Source of the DNA: Bacteroidales bacterium
GTDB lineage: Bacteria; Bacteroidota; Bacteroidia; Bacteroidales; WCHB1-69
Assembly: GCA_017506175.1 (NCBI GenBank)
Contig: JAFVNW010000002.1
Location: forward strand, 29,685 to 93,684
Direction: 5' to 3'
DNA length: 64,000 nt
Position numbers and translations under genes: made by a program. Below, in pieces: positions 8,968 through 17,140 of the stretch (the first letter of the stretch is position 1; every line of letters begins with the position of its first letter). The notes under the pieces are model-generated. The model saw only the letters and a program-made list of their open reading frames with translations. It was not told the origin of the DNA and did no database searches.

Positions 8968-9561
8968 ATGTTTGAAGACACTTTTGAGGAAAATGGACGC
9001 GTGGGACTGCGCTCTTGCGAGGGTGAAAATCTGGTGCCCGCCATTTACGACGACTTGCTTTACAACAGCGACCCTTCCCAGCCGCTTCCGGCGCGCAGGG
9101 CTAACCGTTGGGGACTGGTGCTCCCCGATGGCAAGGGAACGCCCATAACCGGCTTCGATTTTGATAACATGTTCTTTGTCAATAGATTGAATTTGTTCCG
9201 CGTTTTCGTTGACGGGAAGAAGAACCTCCTCACTTTGGAGGGGAAGCTGCTGTTTCCCTATTGGGCAAGTGCGATGGAAATCCGCGAGGAGCTGGACTAT
9301 ATGTCGCTGACGGTGGGGGATAAGCTGGGGTTGTTTTTCTTTTCCGAAAAATACTTCATTCCGGCGGAGTACGACGAGATGCGGACGGCCCGCGGCGTAG
9401 AGGATGCCTCCCCCGACATCTACATCCGACAAGGCGTCAGGGTTTTCCGCGTTGTTGAATCCGAAAAGCGGTTGGAGGAGTTGAAGGAGCTTTCGGCGTG
9501 GGAGGCGCTTGCCCCCGACGAAGACATCTGTCCGGTGGATGTGCCTGTGGACTTCTGCTAA
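8968..9561 (+). CDS. Hypothetical protein with degenerate WG-type repeats
   Basis: 197 residues, acidic, no signal peptide or membrane segment. Segments such as NGRVGLRSCEGENLVPAIYDDL, ANRWGLVLPDGKGTPITGFDFDN and GDKLGLFFFSEKYFIPAEYDEM repeat the pattern 'xxGLxxxxGxxxxPxxYD', as in WG beta-hairpin repeats, though the Trp-Gly pair is intact only once (RWGL). The function of such repeats is not established. Monocistronic behind its own promoter. Confidence 0.6.
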   Translation: MFEDTFEENGRVGLRSCEGENLVPAIYDDLLYNSDPSQPLPARRANRWGLVLPDGKGTPITGFDFDNMFFVNRLNLFRVFVDGKKNLLTLEGKLLFPYWASAMEIREELDYMSLTVGDKLGLFFFSEKYFIPAEYDEMRTARGVEDASPDIYIRQGVRVFRVVESEKRLEELKELSAWEALAPDEDICPVDVPVDFC

Positions 9562-9720
9562 GTAGGGAATCTTTAATAATTGTTAAAAGGGTGGCGGCGC
9601 GTAAACTATTCGATGGGTTTGTGCGTTATTGCGTTGTTTTAAATCAAAAGCCTATCGAGTGATTTTTACTATGTGTAATTAAAAAACAAGACACAAATGT
9701 TTTTTTAGTATGCATGTAAG

Positions 9721-10227
9721 ATGAAAGTCACTGAGATTCTCTATGATGTTTTCCCAGCGTCCTTGATGGCTGCCGCGGGAAATAATGTTGAGATTACTTC
9801 CATTCAGATCAATTGTAAAATTGGAGATGAAACCTGTCAGTTTTTTATGCGCAACAAGGCTGTAACCGACGTTGAATTGAAGTTGAAGGGAGAACCGCTT
9901 TACCGAACATCCTTGAGTAACATCGTGATGATGGAGACCGACACAGGGAAGGGAGGCGGAACCAACAACAAAATCGTCTATTTTAGAGATCGTGGTCCGG
10001 GTGTACTGGTCAATTTTTCATTCAAGAAAGACATAGCGGGGAAATTGCATCTTACTGAAGGCGAGTTGGTAAGGGTGAATCGCTGGTGTTGGGTCAATCC
10101 CAGTTGTTTGTTGGAAATCGGGAACGGAAAATTCCGAATTTCTTATATCGATGCCGATATGCAGCGCGTCACTCGCGACATTCTGTGCAGCCGCCGTATG
10201 CAACAGTCGTTCAAAAAGTGCATTTAA
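9721..10227 (+). CDS. Stand-alone LytTR-like DNA-binding protein
   Basis: 168 residues. The C-terminal two thirds follow the LytTR pattern: SNIVMMETD, then IVYFRDRGPGVLVNFSFKKDIAGKL (the basic strand-turn), LVRVNRWCWVNPSCLLEI (the 'RihRsyiVN' motif) and a C-terminal segment RDILCSRRMQQSFKK (the 'lSR' motif). No receiver domain and no membrane segment, so a one-component regulator or a partner of an unlinked sensor. Targets unknown. It lies immediately upstream of the two small-RNA candidates. The LytTR call rests on pattern, not alignment. Confidence 0.6.
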   Translation: MKVTEILYDVFPASLMAAAGNNVEITSIQINCKIGDETCQFFMRNKAVTDVELKLKGEPLYRTSLSNIVMMETDTGKGGGTNNKIVYFRDRGPGVLVNFSFKKDIAGKLHLTEGELVRVNRWCWVNPSCLLEIGNGKFRISYIDADMQRVTRDILCSRRMQQSFKKCI

Positions 10228-10302
10228 TCCACTGTTAATATTCATTTTATTGCCGAAATCGGTGATTCGTTGCCCCTCCTGTTTTTTTACAAAAAAAACA
10301 TC

Positions 10303-10310
10303 TATTTTTG
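10303..10310 (+). promoter_or_regulatory. Promoter -7 box of small-RNA candidate 1
   Basis: TATTTTTG with no credible long reading frame behind it; transcription should start near 10316. Confidence 0.6.
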
Positions 10311-10316
10311 CGTCAT

Positions 10317-10520
10317 CTAAGAAAGGAGACGTAGAAAATGATAATCTTGAAATTGGATGGTCATATCGAACAAGAACAACGTAACCTGTCCATGCTGTTT
10401 TTCATGGACAACGCTTCAAGGCATCATCCACTACTAAACCGTACGGCTCTTGAAACTTCGACCTTGATTTGACTGCCGACGGATAGGGGCGGCGGACTGG
10501 TTCTGCCGCCTTCTTTTTTA
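10317..10520 (+). ncRNA. Candidate small RNA 1, or a leader with a 44-codon frame
   Basis: About 200 nt between a -7 box and a rho-independent terminator (stem 10488-10493 GGCGGC with 10505-10510 GCCGCC, then TTCTTTTTTA). It contains a perfect 8-bp hairpin (10387-10394 with 10403-10410, TGTCCATG/CATGGACA) and the 18-mer GGCTCTTGAAACTTCGAC at 10445-10462, repeated exactly in candidate RNA 2. It also holds a 44-codon frame (10338-10472) preceded by AAAGGAG, an unusually good Shine-Dalgarno for this phylum, so a small protein is an alternative. Not recognised as a known RNA family. Confidence 0.5.
10488..10520 (+). terminator. Rho-independent terminator of small-RNA candidate 1
   Basis: 6-bp GC-only stem, 11-base loop, then a T-rich tract. 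Confidence 0.75.
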
Positions 10521-10638
10521 GGAAATCACTTCACTGTTCACCGATTTCTGCTCCCTTTTAAGCGATGTACCACTAATGTAATTAACATAGTTTGTATATT
10601 TTTATGAATTAAAAACATCCATTATGATTAAAAAGTTG

Positions 10639-10646
10639 TATTTTTG
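10639..10646 (+). promoter_or_regulatory. Promoter -7 box of small-RNA candidate 2
   Basis: TATTTTTG; no reading frame begins within the transcript that follows. Confidence 0.6.
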
Positions 10647-10651
10647 CCGCG

Positions 10652-10847
10652 TTTTCGTGTGAAAGCATAGGTTCTTTTTTATAGAAAAAAAACGTGCTGA
10701 AAAGTAGGCTCTTGAAACTTCGACACTTTCAAAAACCGCCGACTTGATGACTCGCGCTGTAAATGCGTGTTCTCAATTATTGTTGTATGGCGGTCAGGCA
10801 GTCGAAGGCCTCAAGAGCGTGCAATGAGTTGAGTTCACGCTTTTTTT
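10652..10847 (+). ncRNA. Candidate small RNA 2, long closing stem with internal bubble
   Basis: About 195 nt from its promoter to a terminator. The arm CTCTTGAAACTTCGAC (10709-10724) pairs with GTCGAAGGCCTCAAGAG (10801-10817), as two helices around a small internal loop. Inside, ACCGCC (10735-10740) pairs with GGCGGT (10789-10794). A closing helix, internal bubble and inner helix in a transcript of this size resemble 6S RNA architecture, but the closing helix starts about 57 nt after the expected 5' end and I cannot confirm the family. It shares an 18-base exact repeat with candidate 1. Confidence 0.55.
10816..10847 (+). terminator. Rho-independent terminator of small-RNA candidate 2
   Basis: GCGTG (10817-10821) pairs with CACGC, followed by seven Ts. 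Confidence 0.75.
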
Positions 10848-10914
10848 ATGCTCTTTTTTTGATAATAAACCATAGTATAACAGCTTAATTATTAACCAAT
10901 TAAAATTTTTAATT

Positions 10915-11565
10915 ATGAAGAAATGTTTTTTTATTTTGTTGGCTTGCATGCTTGCATTCACGGCTTGTGACAAAGATGACAATGGTGTGGGCTCTGGTAC
11001 CGATTCCGGAAACACAAGCAGCGGTGGTGGCTCCAACAGCAGCGGAAAACTGTCTTTCGAAAATCGGAGCGATTTTTCTGCCAGAGTGTCTGTGCAGGGG
11101 CTCGGTACGTACAATATGACGGCAGGAGGCACTTATAATATTGAGAATGTCCCCGCTGGCACTTACTCCATCACTTATGAGCAAACCAGCCACTACCCAT
11201 TCGGCCCGGCAATTGTTGAAACCACCGCCGCGACAGTTAATAATTATTATACCACCAAAGTCAGTTTCCCCGATTGTTATACTGGAGCGAAACTAGCAAA
11301 TACAACTGATTACCAATGTACGTTCACGATAAGCAGAGCGGGTTACGGATCAAAGAGCTATGTGGTGGAACCTGGATATTATCACATGGTTGAGTATCTC
11401 CCCAGCGATGGTAATTATACTATTGAATCCCTCCAGAATTCTGGTTACATATTATATCCTGACAGACACGAATGGACATATTCTCCGACTTGCGGCTATT
11501 ATAGCACCTTTGACCATAGTGCCACCAAAAGCACGCAGGCTCCAGTGGAAATTCCCGCAAACTAA
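10915..11565 (+). CDS. Hypothetical lipoprotein
   Basis: 216 residues with a lipoprotein signal (MKKCFFILLACMLAFTAC, lipobox FTAC, Cys 18) followed by DKDDNG and a Gly/Ser linker (about 25-43). The body reads as short beta repeats: SFENRSDFSARVSVQGLGTYNMTAGGTYNIENVPAGTYSITYEQ resembles carboxypeptidase-regulatory or PEGA-like beta-sandwich segments. No catalytic motif. The acidic residues after the Cys fit Bacteroidota surface-export signals. No function assigned. No clear -7 box, so it may depend on read-through or an atypical promoter. Confidence 0.7.
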   Translation: MKKCFFILLACMLAFTACDKDDNGVGSGTDSGNTSSGGGSNSSGKLSFENRSDFSARVSVQGLGTYNMTAGGTYNIENVPAGTYSITYEQTSHYPFGPAIVETTAATVNNYYTTKVSFPDCYTGAKLANTTDYQCTFTISRAGYGSKSYVVEPGYYHMVEYLPSDGNYTIESLQNSGYILYPDRHEWTYSPTCGYYSTFDHSATKSTQAPVEIPAN

Positions 11566-11580
11566 CGCTCTCAGAACAAA

Positions 11581-11620
11581 TATTTTATTATGAAAAAACT
11601 TATTTTATTATGAAAAAACT
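11581..11620 (+). repeat. 20-bp tandem duplication over a start codon
   Basis: TATTTTATTATGAAAAAACT occurs twice head to tail. The first copy opens a seven-codon frame (11590-11613) whose TGA overlaps the ATG of the next gene at 11610 (ATGA). Confidence 0.9.
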
Positions 11621-12113
11621 CGTTGCTTTATTAATGATGCTGATCGTATGTTTCAGCTTGAATGCGCAGACGCAAACCTTGGCCAAAGGGACCATCGTCA
11701 ATGTAAAACTTGCCACCAAGGAGACCAGCAAGAACATGTCGAAAGTGAAGGCGAAGGTCGCCGCTCCGATTATAAGTGCGAAGGGCGACACGCTGATTGC
11801 CGCTGAAACGCCGGTCATTGTGCAAAAGGAAAACTGCAACAAGGCGCGCGGAATGGGACGCGAGGGCTCGATGACTCTCCGCGTGATTTCCACCACCGCC
11901 GTTGACGGCCAGATGGTCAACTTGGACGGCAAACTCGATTTGGTAGGCCAGAACCGCCGTGGAGGTGCCATCGCCTGCGGTGTCGTCTTCGGCATCATCT
12001 TCTGCCCCATCGGCTTCTTGGGTTTCTGCCACAAAGGCACCCAAGCCACCGCCAAGAGAGGCACCATCATCCCCGGCACAGTCGTAAATGACATGAATAT
12101 TTCTGCAAAATAA
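11610..12113 (+). CDS. Small secreted protein of unknown function
   Basis: 167 residues with a Sec signal peptide (MKKLVALLMMLIVCFSLNAQ, cleavage after NAQ). The mature part has a beta-rich half (TLAKGTIVNVKLATKETSKN, ISAKGDTLIAAETPVIVQKE) and a hydrophobic Gly/Cys-rich stretch (GGAIACGVVFGIIFCPIGFLGFCHKG, about 118-145) that could span or insert in a membrane. The pattern 'GTxVxVxL...G..i..gTPV' recalls Bacteroidota proteins annotated only as hypothetical. Its start lies within a tandem duplication that places a tiny overlapping frame before it. Confidence 0.65.
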   Translation: MKKLVALLMMLIVCFSLNAQTQTLAKGTIVNVKLATKETSKNMSKVKAKVAAPIISAKGDTLIAAETPVIVQKENCNKARGMGREGSMTLRVISTTAVDGQMVNLDGKLDLVGQNRRGGAIACGVVFGIIFCPIGFLGFCHKGTQATAKRGTIIPGTVVNDMNISAK

Positions 12114-12160
12114 TCACTCAAAATCAATTTTTTTATTAACCATTTAAAAATTAATTAATT

Positions 12161-12736
12161 ATGAAGAAATTATTGTTGGTATTAATAGCTTGCACGCTGG
12201 TATTCAGCGCTTGCAAAAAAGACGAAGAAGATGCTCAACAACAACAGGTGGAAACCATGAAGGATTTCTTGACCAACAAAGACGGCTGGCAGTTGAGTTC
12301 CGTTACTTGCACACATGAACTCCACTTGCAAAACAACACAACCATTGCCGCCAACACGGAACTCCTTACTGGCGACTACGCCAGCGGCACTGGTTATTTC
12401 TATGCTTATGAAATCGACGACATCTACAAATTCGTTGCTTCTGCAAATGCTCCAACCGAAGGAACCGAATATTTGAATGGCAACACTCAGATTGGTGACA
12501 TCAACCATCCAGCACAAACCAATGAGGATATATCACTTGGCACTTACATTTTCAATTCTGAAACCATGCTCCTCGGCCTCTATCTGCCGTGGGCACCCAC
12601 CGCTTTCACCACTGCAAGTATAAAAACCTTGAACAAAAACACAATGGAACTCATCTGCAACTACACCATTCAAGCTGACAATGCCAAGCTTGATCCCGGT
12701 GAATACACTTTCACTGTAAAGTTCAGGGCTTTATAA
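12161..12736 (+). CDS. Hypothetical lipoprotein, possibly lipocalin-like
   Basis: 191 residues, lipobox VFSAC (Cys about 19) followed by KKDEEDAQQQQ, an acidic tether as in surface lipoproteins. FLTNKDGWQLSSVTC near the start resembles the Trp-containing first strand of Bacteroidota lipocalin-like domains, and the rest is predicted beta (NTMELICNYTIQ, PGEYTFTVKFRAL). No function can be assigned. It ends at a clear terminator, closing the small-protein group 10915-12736. Confidence 0.65.
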   Translation: MKKLLLVLIACTLVFSACKKDEEDAQQQQVETMKDFLTNKDGWQLSSVTCTHELHLQNNTTIAANTELLTGDYASGTGYFYAYEIDDIYKFVASANAPTEGTEYLNGNTQIGDINHPAQTNEDISLGTYIFNSETMLLGLYLPWAPTAFTTASIKTLNKNTMELICNYTIQADNAKLDPGEYTFTVKFRAL

Positions 12737-12771
12737 GCAGTTGATATTCATTCATTCTTTTTCATTTTTGA

Positions 12772-12805
12772 AATCCCGCCGTGCTAACTGCCCGACGGGA
12801 TTTTC
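12772..12805 (+). terminator. Rho-independent terminator after the lipoprotein group
   Basis: AATCCCG (12772-12778) pairs with CGGGATT (12796-12802), then a T run. Confidence 0.75.
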
Positions 12806-12843
12806 TATTGTCGTCACTTCGCTCATGATCAAAGTTTTTTTAG

Positions 12844-12851
12844 TACTTTTG
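12844..12851 (+). promoter_or_regulatory. Promoter -7 box of the HdeD-like gene
   Basis: TACTTTTG, 69 bases before ATG 12921. Earlier in-frame codons back to 12741 lie upstream of it and are not used. Confidence 0.65.
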
Positions 12852-12920
12852 CCGCCTCTTCGAGAATATAAATCGCAATCCTCCCTCAACGAACCAACAA
12901 TTAAACAACTCAGCAATATT

Positions 12921-13511
12921 ATGTCCAACATTCTGCAACACATCACCGGCAACATCAAACATTGGTGGATTTCAATAATTATCGGCACACTCTCCATCCT
13001 CATCGGCTTCTGGTGTATCTTTACTCCATTGGCGGCTTTCGAGGGTCTGGTTGACTTCTTTGAGATCCTGTTCATTGTCTGTGGCTTGTCTGAAGTGATT
13101 TTCGCGTTCGCCAATCGGAATATTGCCGTCGGATGGGGCTGGAATCTCACCGCCGGCCTTATCGATATCTTATTGGGAATCATTTTGTTATCGTTGCCGC
13201 AAGCCACCGTGGGACAGATGCTTATCTATCTGGTCGGTTTCTGGATTATGTTCCGTTCCTTCTGGACTATCGGCCTTTCTGTCGATTTGCAGTCCATTGG
13301 CATCAAAGGTTGGTGGGCTTGGTTCTCGCTCTCCGTACTCTCACTGATTCTGTCGGTTGTTTTCATCTTCGGCAGCCCGCTCTTTGGCGGTACCTTCATC
13401 GTCGTGTTTGTCGCGCTCGCCTTGATTTGTTATGGCATTTTCCGCATTGGCGTCGGCATCTGCCTACATCGCGTCAGCAAGGGCATCGACAAACTCATGG
13501 ACGAGGAATAG
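12921..13511 (+). CDS. HdeD-family (DUF308) membrane protein
   Basis: 196 residues with six hydrophobic segments in three hairpins of about 55 residues, the internal repeat typical of HdeD: WWISIIIGTLSILIGFWCIFTP, WGWNLTAGLIDILLGIILLSLP and WWAWFSLSVLSLILSVVFIFGSP each open a repeat with 'W...G..sil.G......P'. HdeD is linked to acid resistance in E. coli, but the biochemical role is unknown and the broad family is not confined to that. Start chosen at MSNILQHITG because the promoter lies between 12741 and this codon. Confidence 0.8.
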   Translation: MSNILQHITGNIKHWWISIIIGTLSILIGFWCIFTPLAAFEGLVDFFEILFIVCGLSEVIFAFANRNIAVGWGWNLTAGLIDILLGIILLSLPQATVGQMLIYLVGFWIMFRSFWTIGLSVDLQSIGIKGWWAWFSLSVLSLILSVVFIFGSPLFGGTFIVVFVALALICYGIFRIGVGICLHRVSKGIDKLMDEE

Positions 13512-13526
13512 TCTAACTTTTTTTTG

Positions 13527-13534
13527 TATTTTTG
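13527..13534 (+). promoter_or_regulatory. Promoter -7 box of yidC
   Basis: TATTTTTG, 37 bases before ATG 13572; it rules out the in-frame codon at 13524. Confidence 0.7.
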
Positions 13535-13571
13535 CGCCCGTTTTTTTAAGAGAAAGAAAATCAGGAATATT

Positions 13572-15542
13572 ATGGATAAAAATACGATTATCGGTCTGCT
13601 GCTCATCTTCGGATTGTTCTTGGGTTATAGTTTTTACAGCAGCAACAAGGCGAAAAAAGCTTATGAGGCGCAACAGGAACAGGCCGAAAAGGAAGCGGCG
13701 GCAGCTGCTGCAAATAAGACGGATTCCACCACTGTCGCTCTCGCCGACACGACAAAACCGCAGCCAGCACCCAATCTCGGACCTACCGTCCGAACCCCCG
13801 AACCGCATACAACCGCCAACTCAAATGGTCTCTTCGGCTACGCCGACACCGCCAAAACCGGTGATTTCGTGGTGAAAACCAACAAAGGTGAATACCATAT
13901 CGCTCGCATCGGAGGTTATGTTAACTACGTGAAATTCAATGATATTTACACGTATGCTCCGAAAGGTCAGAAAAAACCGCAACTCATCCTTTTCGACCAA
14001 AACACCACTTCCATGTCGATTGACCTGACGATGAACGACACGCAATGTCCACGTGTACAGACCAAAAACTGCTATTTCTCATCGCCGAAGGACACTTTGA
14101 TTGTAAAGAAGGATTCCGCGACGTTGGCCTTGAGAATGTACCCCTACTATCGCGCCGATTCCGCCCATTCCGCATACGCCACCCTCGACAGCAGTGCCTA
14201 CATCGAGTTCCTCTATCAATTCAAAGCCAACGACTTCAAGTTCGATTATAGCGTGCATTTCGTCAACATGGGCAGCTATATGGCTTCCAACAAGAAAGAT
14301 TTTACTCTTAACTGGGAGGCGCAGCTGCGCAACGTGGAGAAGAATTACGATTACGAGCGCGATAATACCACTCTCTTCTTTATGGATAACCTCAATGAGG
14401 TGGACAACCTGAAAGAACGCGAGTCCGATTCCAAGAACTTCTCCACCGAACTGAAATGGGTCTCCTTTAAACAACAGTTCTTCACTTCCACTATCATTGC
14501 CAAGAACGCATTCCGCAAGGGCGAGCTGAAAGTGAACGTTCCCAATGGGAAAAACAGCAAGAACAGCAAAATCGGCGATGAACTGAAAGACTTTGATGCC
14601 CAGTTGGTTATGAATGTCGCGAATACGGATGACAGCCGATTCGACATGAGTTTCTATTTCGGTCCGAACCAGTACAAACAGCTGAAGACCTACGATTTGA
14701 ACCTCGAACGTCAAGTGCCGATGGGCTGGGGCTTCTTCCTGCTCCACTGGATCAACCGCTTCATCATCCTGCCCATTTTCAACTGGTTGGAGGCATACGG
14801 CATCAGTTATGGTATTATTATCCTGATACTCAGTGTATTTATTAAAATCATCATTCTTCCGGTGGCTTATAAAACCTATATGTCGTCGGCTAAAATGCGC
14901 GTGTTGAAACCCGAACTGGAGGAACTCAACAAGAAATATCCGAAGCAGGAAGACGCGATGAAGAAACAACAGGCCACGATGACCTTGTATAAAAAGGCCG
15001 GTGTCAGCCCGATGTCGGGATGCTTGCCGATGCTGCTGCAACTTCCGATTCTCTACGCCATGTTCCGTTTCTTCCCGGCATCCTACGAGTTGCGTCAACA
15101 GCCCTTCCTTTGGGCCGACGACCTCTCCACCTACGATTCCATCCTCGACCTGAGCTTCAACATTCCCTTCTACGGCGACCACGTCAGCTTGTTCACCCTG
15201 CTGATGACCGTCGCCACCATCGTCTATACCTGGCTCAACAATCGCCTGATGTCGGTTGGAAACCAAGACCAGATGAAGATGATGAAATGGATGATGTATC
15301 TAATGCCCATCCTGTTCCTTGGCATGTTCAACAGTTTTTCTGCCGCCTTGACCTACTACTATCTGCTCATCAACCTGATTACCTTCCTCCAGATGTGGAT
15401 TTTCAGAATGGCCATCAATGAGGACAAGTTGAGGAAACAGATTGCCGCCAACATGACGAAGCCGGTCAAAAAATCAAGATGGCAGGAACGGATGGAAGCT
15501 GCGATGAAAGAACAACAACGTTTGGCCAATCAAAAAAAATAA
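13572..15542 (+). CDS. yidC: Membrane protein insertase YidC
   Basis: Inserts and folds inner-membrane proteins, alone or with SecYEG. 656 residues: N-terminal anchor (KNTIIGLLLIFGLFLGYSFY), a Lys/Ala/Gln-rich linker, the large periplasmic beta domain (about 90-370), then the conserved five-helix 60KD_IMP core from GWGFFLLHWINRFIILPIFNWL, including KIIILPVAYKTYMSSAKM, the cytosolic hairpin (RVLKPELEELNKKYPKQEDAMKKQ), SGCLPMLLQLPILYAMFRFFP and a basic tail (KKSRWQERMEAAMKEQQ). The Bacteroidota form often has a long linker as here. The usual neighbours rnpA and rpmH are absent. Confidence 0.96.
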   Translation: MDKNTIIGLLLIFGLFLGYSFYSSNKAKKAYEAQQEQAEKEAAAAAANKTDSTTVALADTTKPQPAPNLGPTVRTPEPHTTANSNGLFGYADTAKTGDFVVKTNKGEYHIARIGGYVNYVKFNDIYTYAPKGQKKPQLILFDQNTTSMSIDLTMNDTQCPRVQTKNCYFSSPKDTLIVKKDSATLALRMYPYYRADSAHSAYATLDSSAYIEFLYQFKANDFKFDYSVHFVNMGSYMASNKKDFTLNWEAQLRNVEKNYDYERDNTTLFFMDNLNEVDNLKERESDSKNFSTELKWVSFKQQFFTSTIIAKNAFRKGELKVNVPNGKNSKNSKIGDELKDFDAQLVMNVANTDDSRFDMSFYFGPNQYKQLKTYDLNLERQVPMGWGFFLLHWINRFIILPIFNWLEAYGISYGIIILILSVFIKIIILPVAYKTYMSSAKMRVLKPELEELNKKYPKQEDAMKKQQATMTLYKKAGVSPMSGCLPMLLQLPILYAMFRFFPASYELRQQPFLWADDLSTYDSILDLSFNIPFYGDHVSLFTLLMTVATIVYTWLNNRLMSVGNQDQMKMMKWMMYLMPILFLGMFNSFSAALTYYYLLINLITFLQMWIFRMAINEDKLRKQIAANMTKPVKKSRWQERMEAAMKEQQRLANQKK

Positions 15543-15552
15543 TCATTGCTTA

Positions 15553-15627
15553 TTCATGATGAATGTCGGGCTTTTAGATCAATCGGCATCCCTATGGAAG
15601 CAACTTCCGATTCATCATTCGTTATTC
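15553..15627 (+). repeat. Imperfect inverted repeat between yidC and the MutS-like gene
   Basis: ATGATGAATGTCGG near 15556 is nearly complementary to CCGATTCATCAT near 15607. It could fold in the transcript but lacks a T run, so it is not a classical terminator. Confidence 0.4.
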
Positions 15628-15638
15628 ATTAAAAGCAA

Positions 15639-16994
15639 ATGGAGTTCAAGGATTGTTTGACAGAAGTGAGCGGGTTGCAGTACGTATGCGACTGCATGAA
15701 GGTTTGTTCTCCGTTGGGCAAGTCGCAGTTGCTGCATTTCCCCTTTTTGCTTAGTCCTGACGCCATTCAACGCGAATTGGACAGGGTTGAAAACCAGATG
15801 GTTTTCGTGCGCGAGAATCCGGGTGCGGAGGTTGCGCTGATTACGTCGTTGCACGAGGTCCACGACATTTCTCAGACCATTATGAACCTCAAGCGGATGC
15901 AGGTTCTGGACGACATTGAGCTCTTTGAGCTGAAAAAGTTCGCTCTCACCTCTCAAAAAATCCTGGAACTTGTTAGAAATCAGTCGGATATTAGGCTGTA
16001 TGATTTGTCTAAGGTCGTCAAGGCGCTTGATCCCGAAGATTCTAAAATCGAGCATTTCTATATCTATTCCGTTTACGACAGCGAGTTGGAGCCGCTTCGC
16101 AAGCAGGCGCAACAGACCGATGACGCCGACGAGCGAGAGCGTTTGAACTGGGAAATCGCGCAGGTTGAGGACAGAGTCCGCAGAAAATTGTCGGAAATGC
16201 TACATCCCTATTGGGAAAGTTTGCAGAAAAACCAACAAGAAATTGCCGCGCTGGATTTGTTGAATGCGAAGGCGCAAATGGCGGCGGAGTGGCATCTCTG
16301 TAAACCCGAAATATCCTTTGAATCAACCTCTTATACACGTATTTTTCATCCAGAAATCAAGCACATCCTGCAAGAGCGCGGGGCTGATTTCCAAGCCATC
16401 GATATCTTGATGGAGAAGAAGCCCTGTCTGATTACCGGCGCGAACATGTCGGGGAAGACCGTGCTGCTCAAGTCGCTCAACCTGGCGCAGCATCTTTTCC
16501 AGTTCGGGTTTTATGTGCCGGCGGAAAGGGCGCGGATCGTGCCAGTGGAGGAGGTGTCCTGTGTGATTGACGACCGGCAGACAGAGCAGAAAGGGCTCTC
16601 GTCGTTTGCAGTTGAAATTCTGAATATCAACAAGATAATCGAGAGAACGAAGCAGGGCAGGCATCTGTTGGTGCTGGTGGACGAGTTGGCGCGTACCACG
16701 AATCCCGATGAAGGACGGAGCATTGTGAACGCTTTTGTGATGATGATGGACAAATATGAAGTGATGTCGCTCGTCTCCACCCATTATAGCGGCGTGGCGG
16801 CACATTGTCGCCGACTTCGTGTCAAAGGATTGATGATGAATAAGATAACGGATGATATCACACCAAAAAATCTGAATCGGTTTATGGATTACTCTCTTGT
16901 TGAAACCACTTCCGATGAGGTCCCGACAGAAGCCCTCACCATCGCCCGCATATTCCATGCCGATGAAGAGTTCTTGAAATTGGCCGGGAAATAA
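15639..16994 (+). CDS. MutS-related P-loop ATPase without mismatch-recognition domains
   Basis: 451 residues. The C-terminal half is a MutS domain V ATPase: Walker A ITGANMSGKTVLLKSLN (about 265-281), Walker B with the MutS-like LVLVDELARTTNPDEGRSIV (about 347) and the switch motif SLVSTHYSG. The N-terminal 250 residues resemble MutS core/lever helices (coiled segments about 40-210). The mismatch-binding domain I, with its Phe-X-Glu motif, is missing, and so is the Smr nuclease of MutS2. Related short MutS-like proteins accompany B12 aminomutases as presumed reactivation factors, but no aminomutase is near. Function open. Confidence 0.78.
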   Translation: MEFKDCLTEVSGLQYVCDCMKVCSPLGKSQLLHFPFLLSPDAIQRELDRVENQMVFVRENPGAEVALITSLHEVHDISQTIMNLKRMQVLDDIELFELKKFALTSQKILELVRNQSDIRLYDLSKVVKALDPEDSKIEHFYIYSVYDSELEPLRKQAQQTDDADERERLNWEIAQVEDRVRRKLSEMLHPYWESLQKNQQEIAALDLLNAKAQMAAEWHLCKPEISFESTSYTRIFHPEIKHILQERGADFQAIDILMEKKPCLITGANMSGKTVLLKSLNLAQHLFQFGFYVPAERARIVPVEEVSCVIDDRQTEQKGLSSFAVEILNINKIIERTKQGRHLLVLVDELARTTNPDEGRSIVNAFVMMMDKYEVMSLVSTHYSGVAAHCRRLRVKGLMMNKITDDITPKNLNRFMDYSLVETTSDEVPTEALTIARIFHADEEFLKLAGK

Positions 16995-17068
16995 TTTTCT
17001 TTCTTTCTTCCTTCCTCTTCAACTATCAGGCGGAATAAAATTTTTTTCGTTATTCCGTTTTATTGTCG

Positions 17069-17076
17069 TATCTTTG
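17069..17076 (+). promoter_or_regulatory. Promoter -7 box of the aryl-polyene-type cluster
   Basis: TATCTTTG, 64 bases before the ammonia-lyase ATG at 17141, in an AT-rich 146-bp gap. It is the only consensus box before the first nine cluster genes. Confidence 0.7.
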
Positions 17077-17140
17077 TGCGCCTTTTTTAAATTGTTAACT
17101 ATTTTTTGTAAATTGTTGTAAATCAAAATAATAATATATC

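Noticed and set aside
10445-10724. Integron attC or att site made by the two 18-mers
   Set aside because: No integrase gene, no cassette-like frame between them, and both lie within promoter-terminator units.
12741-12920. N-terminal extension of the HdeD-like gene
   Set aside because: Crosses a terminator and the promoter at 12844; encodes no conserved sequence.
13524-13571. N-terminal extension of yidC
   Set aside because: Overlaps the promoter box at 13527-13534; the signal-anchor begins properly at MDKNTIIG.
14079-15266. Open frame of 395 codons on the minus strand
   Set aside because: Antisense to yidC; Gln/His/Val-rich composition with no motif.
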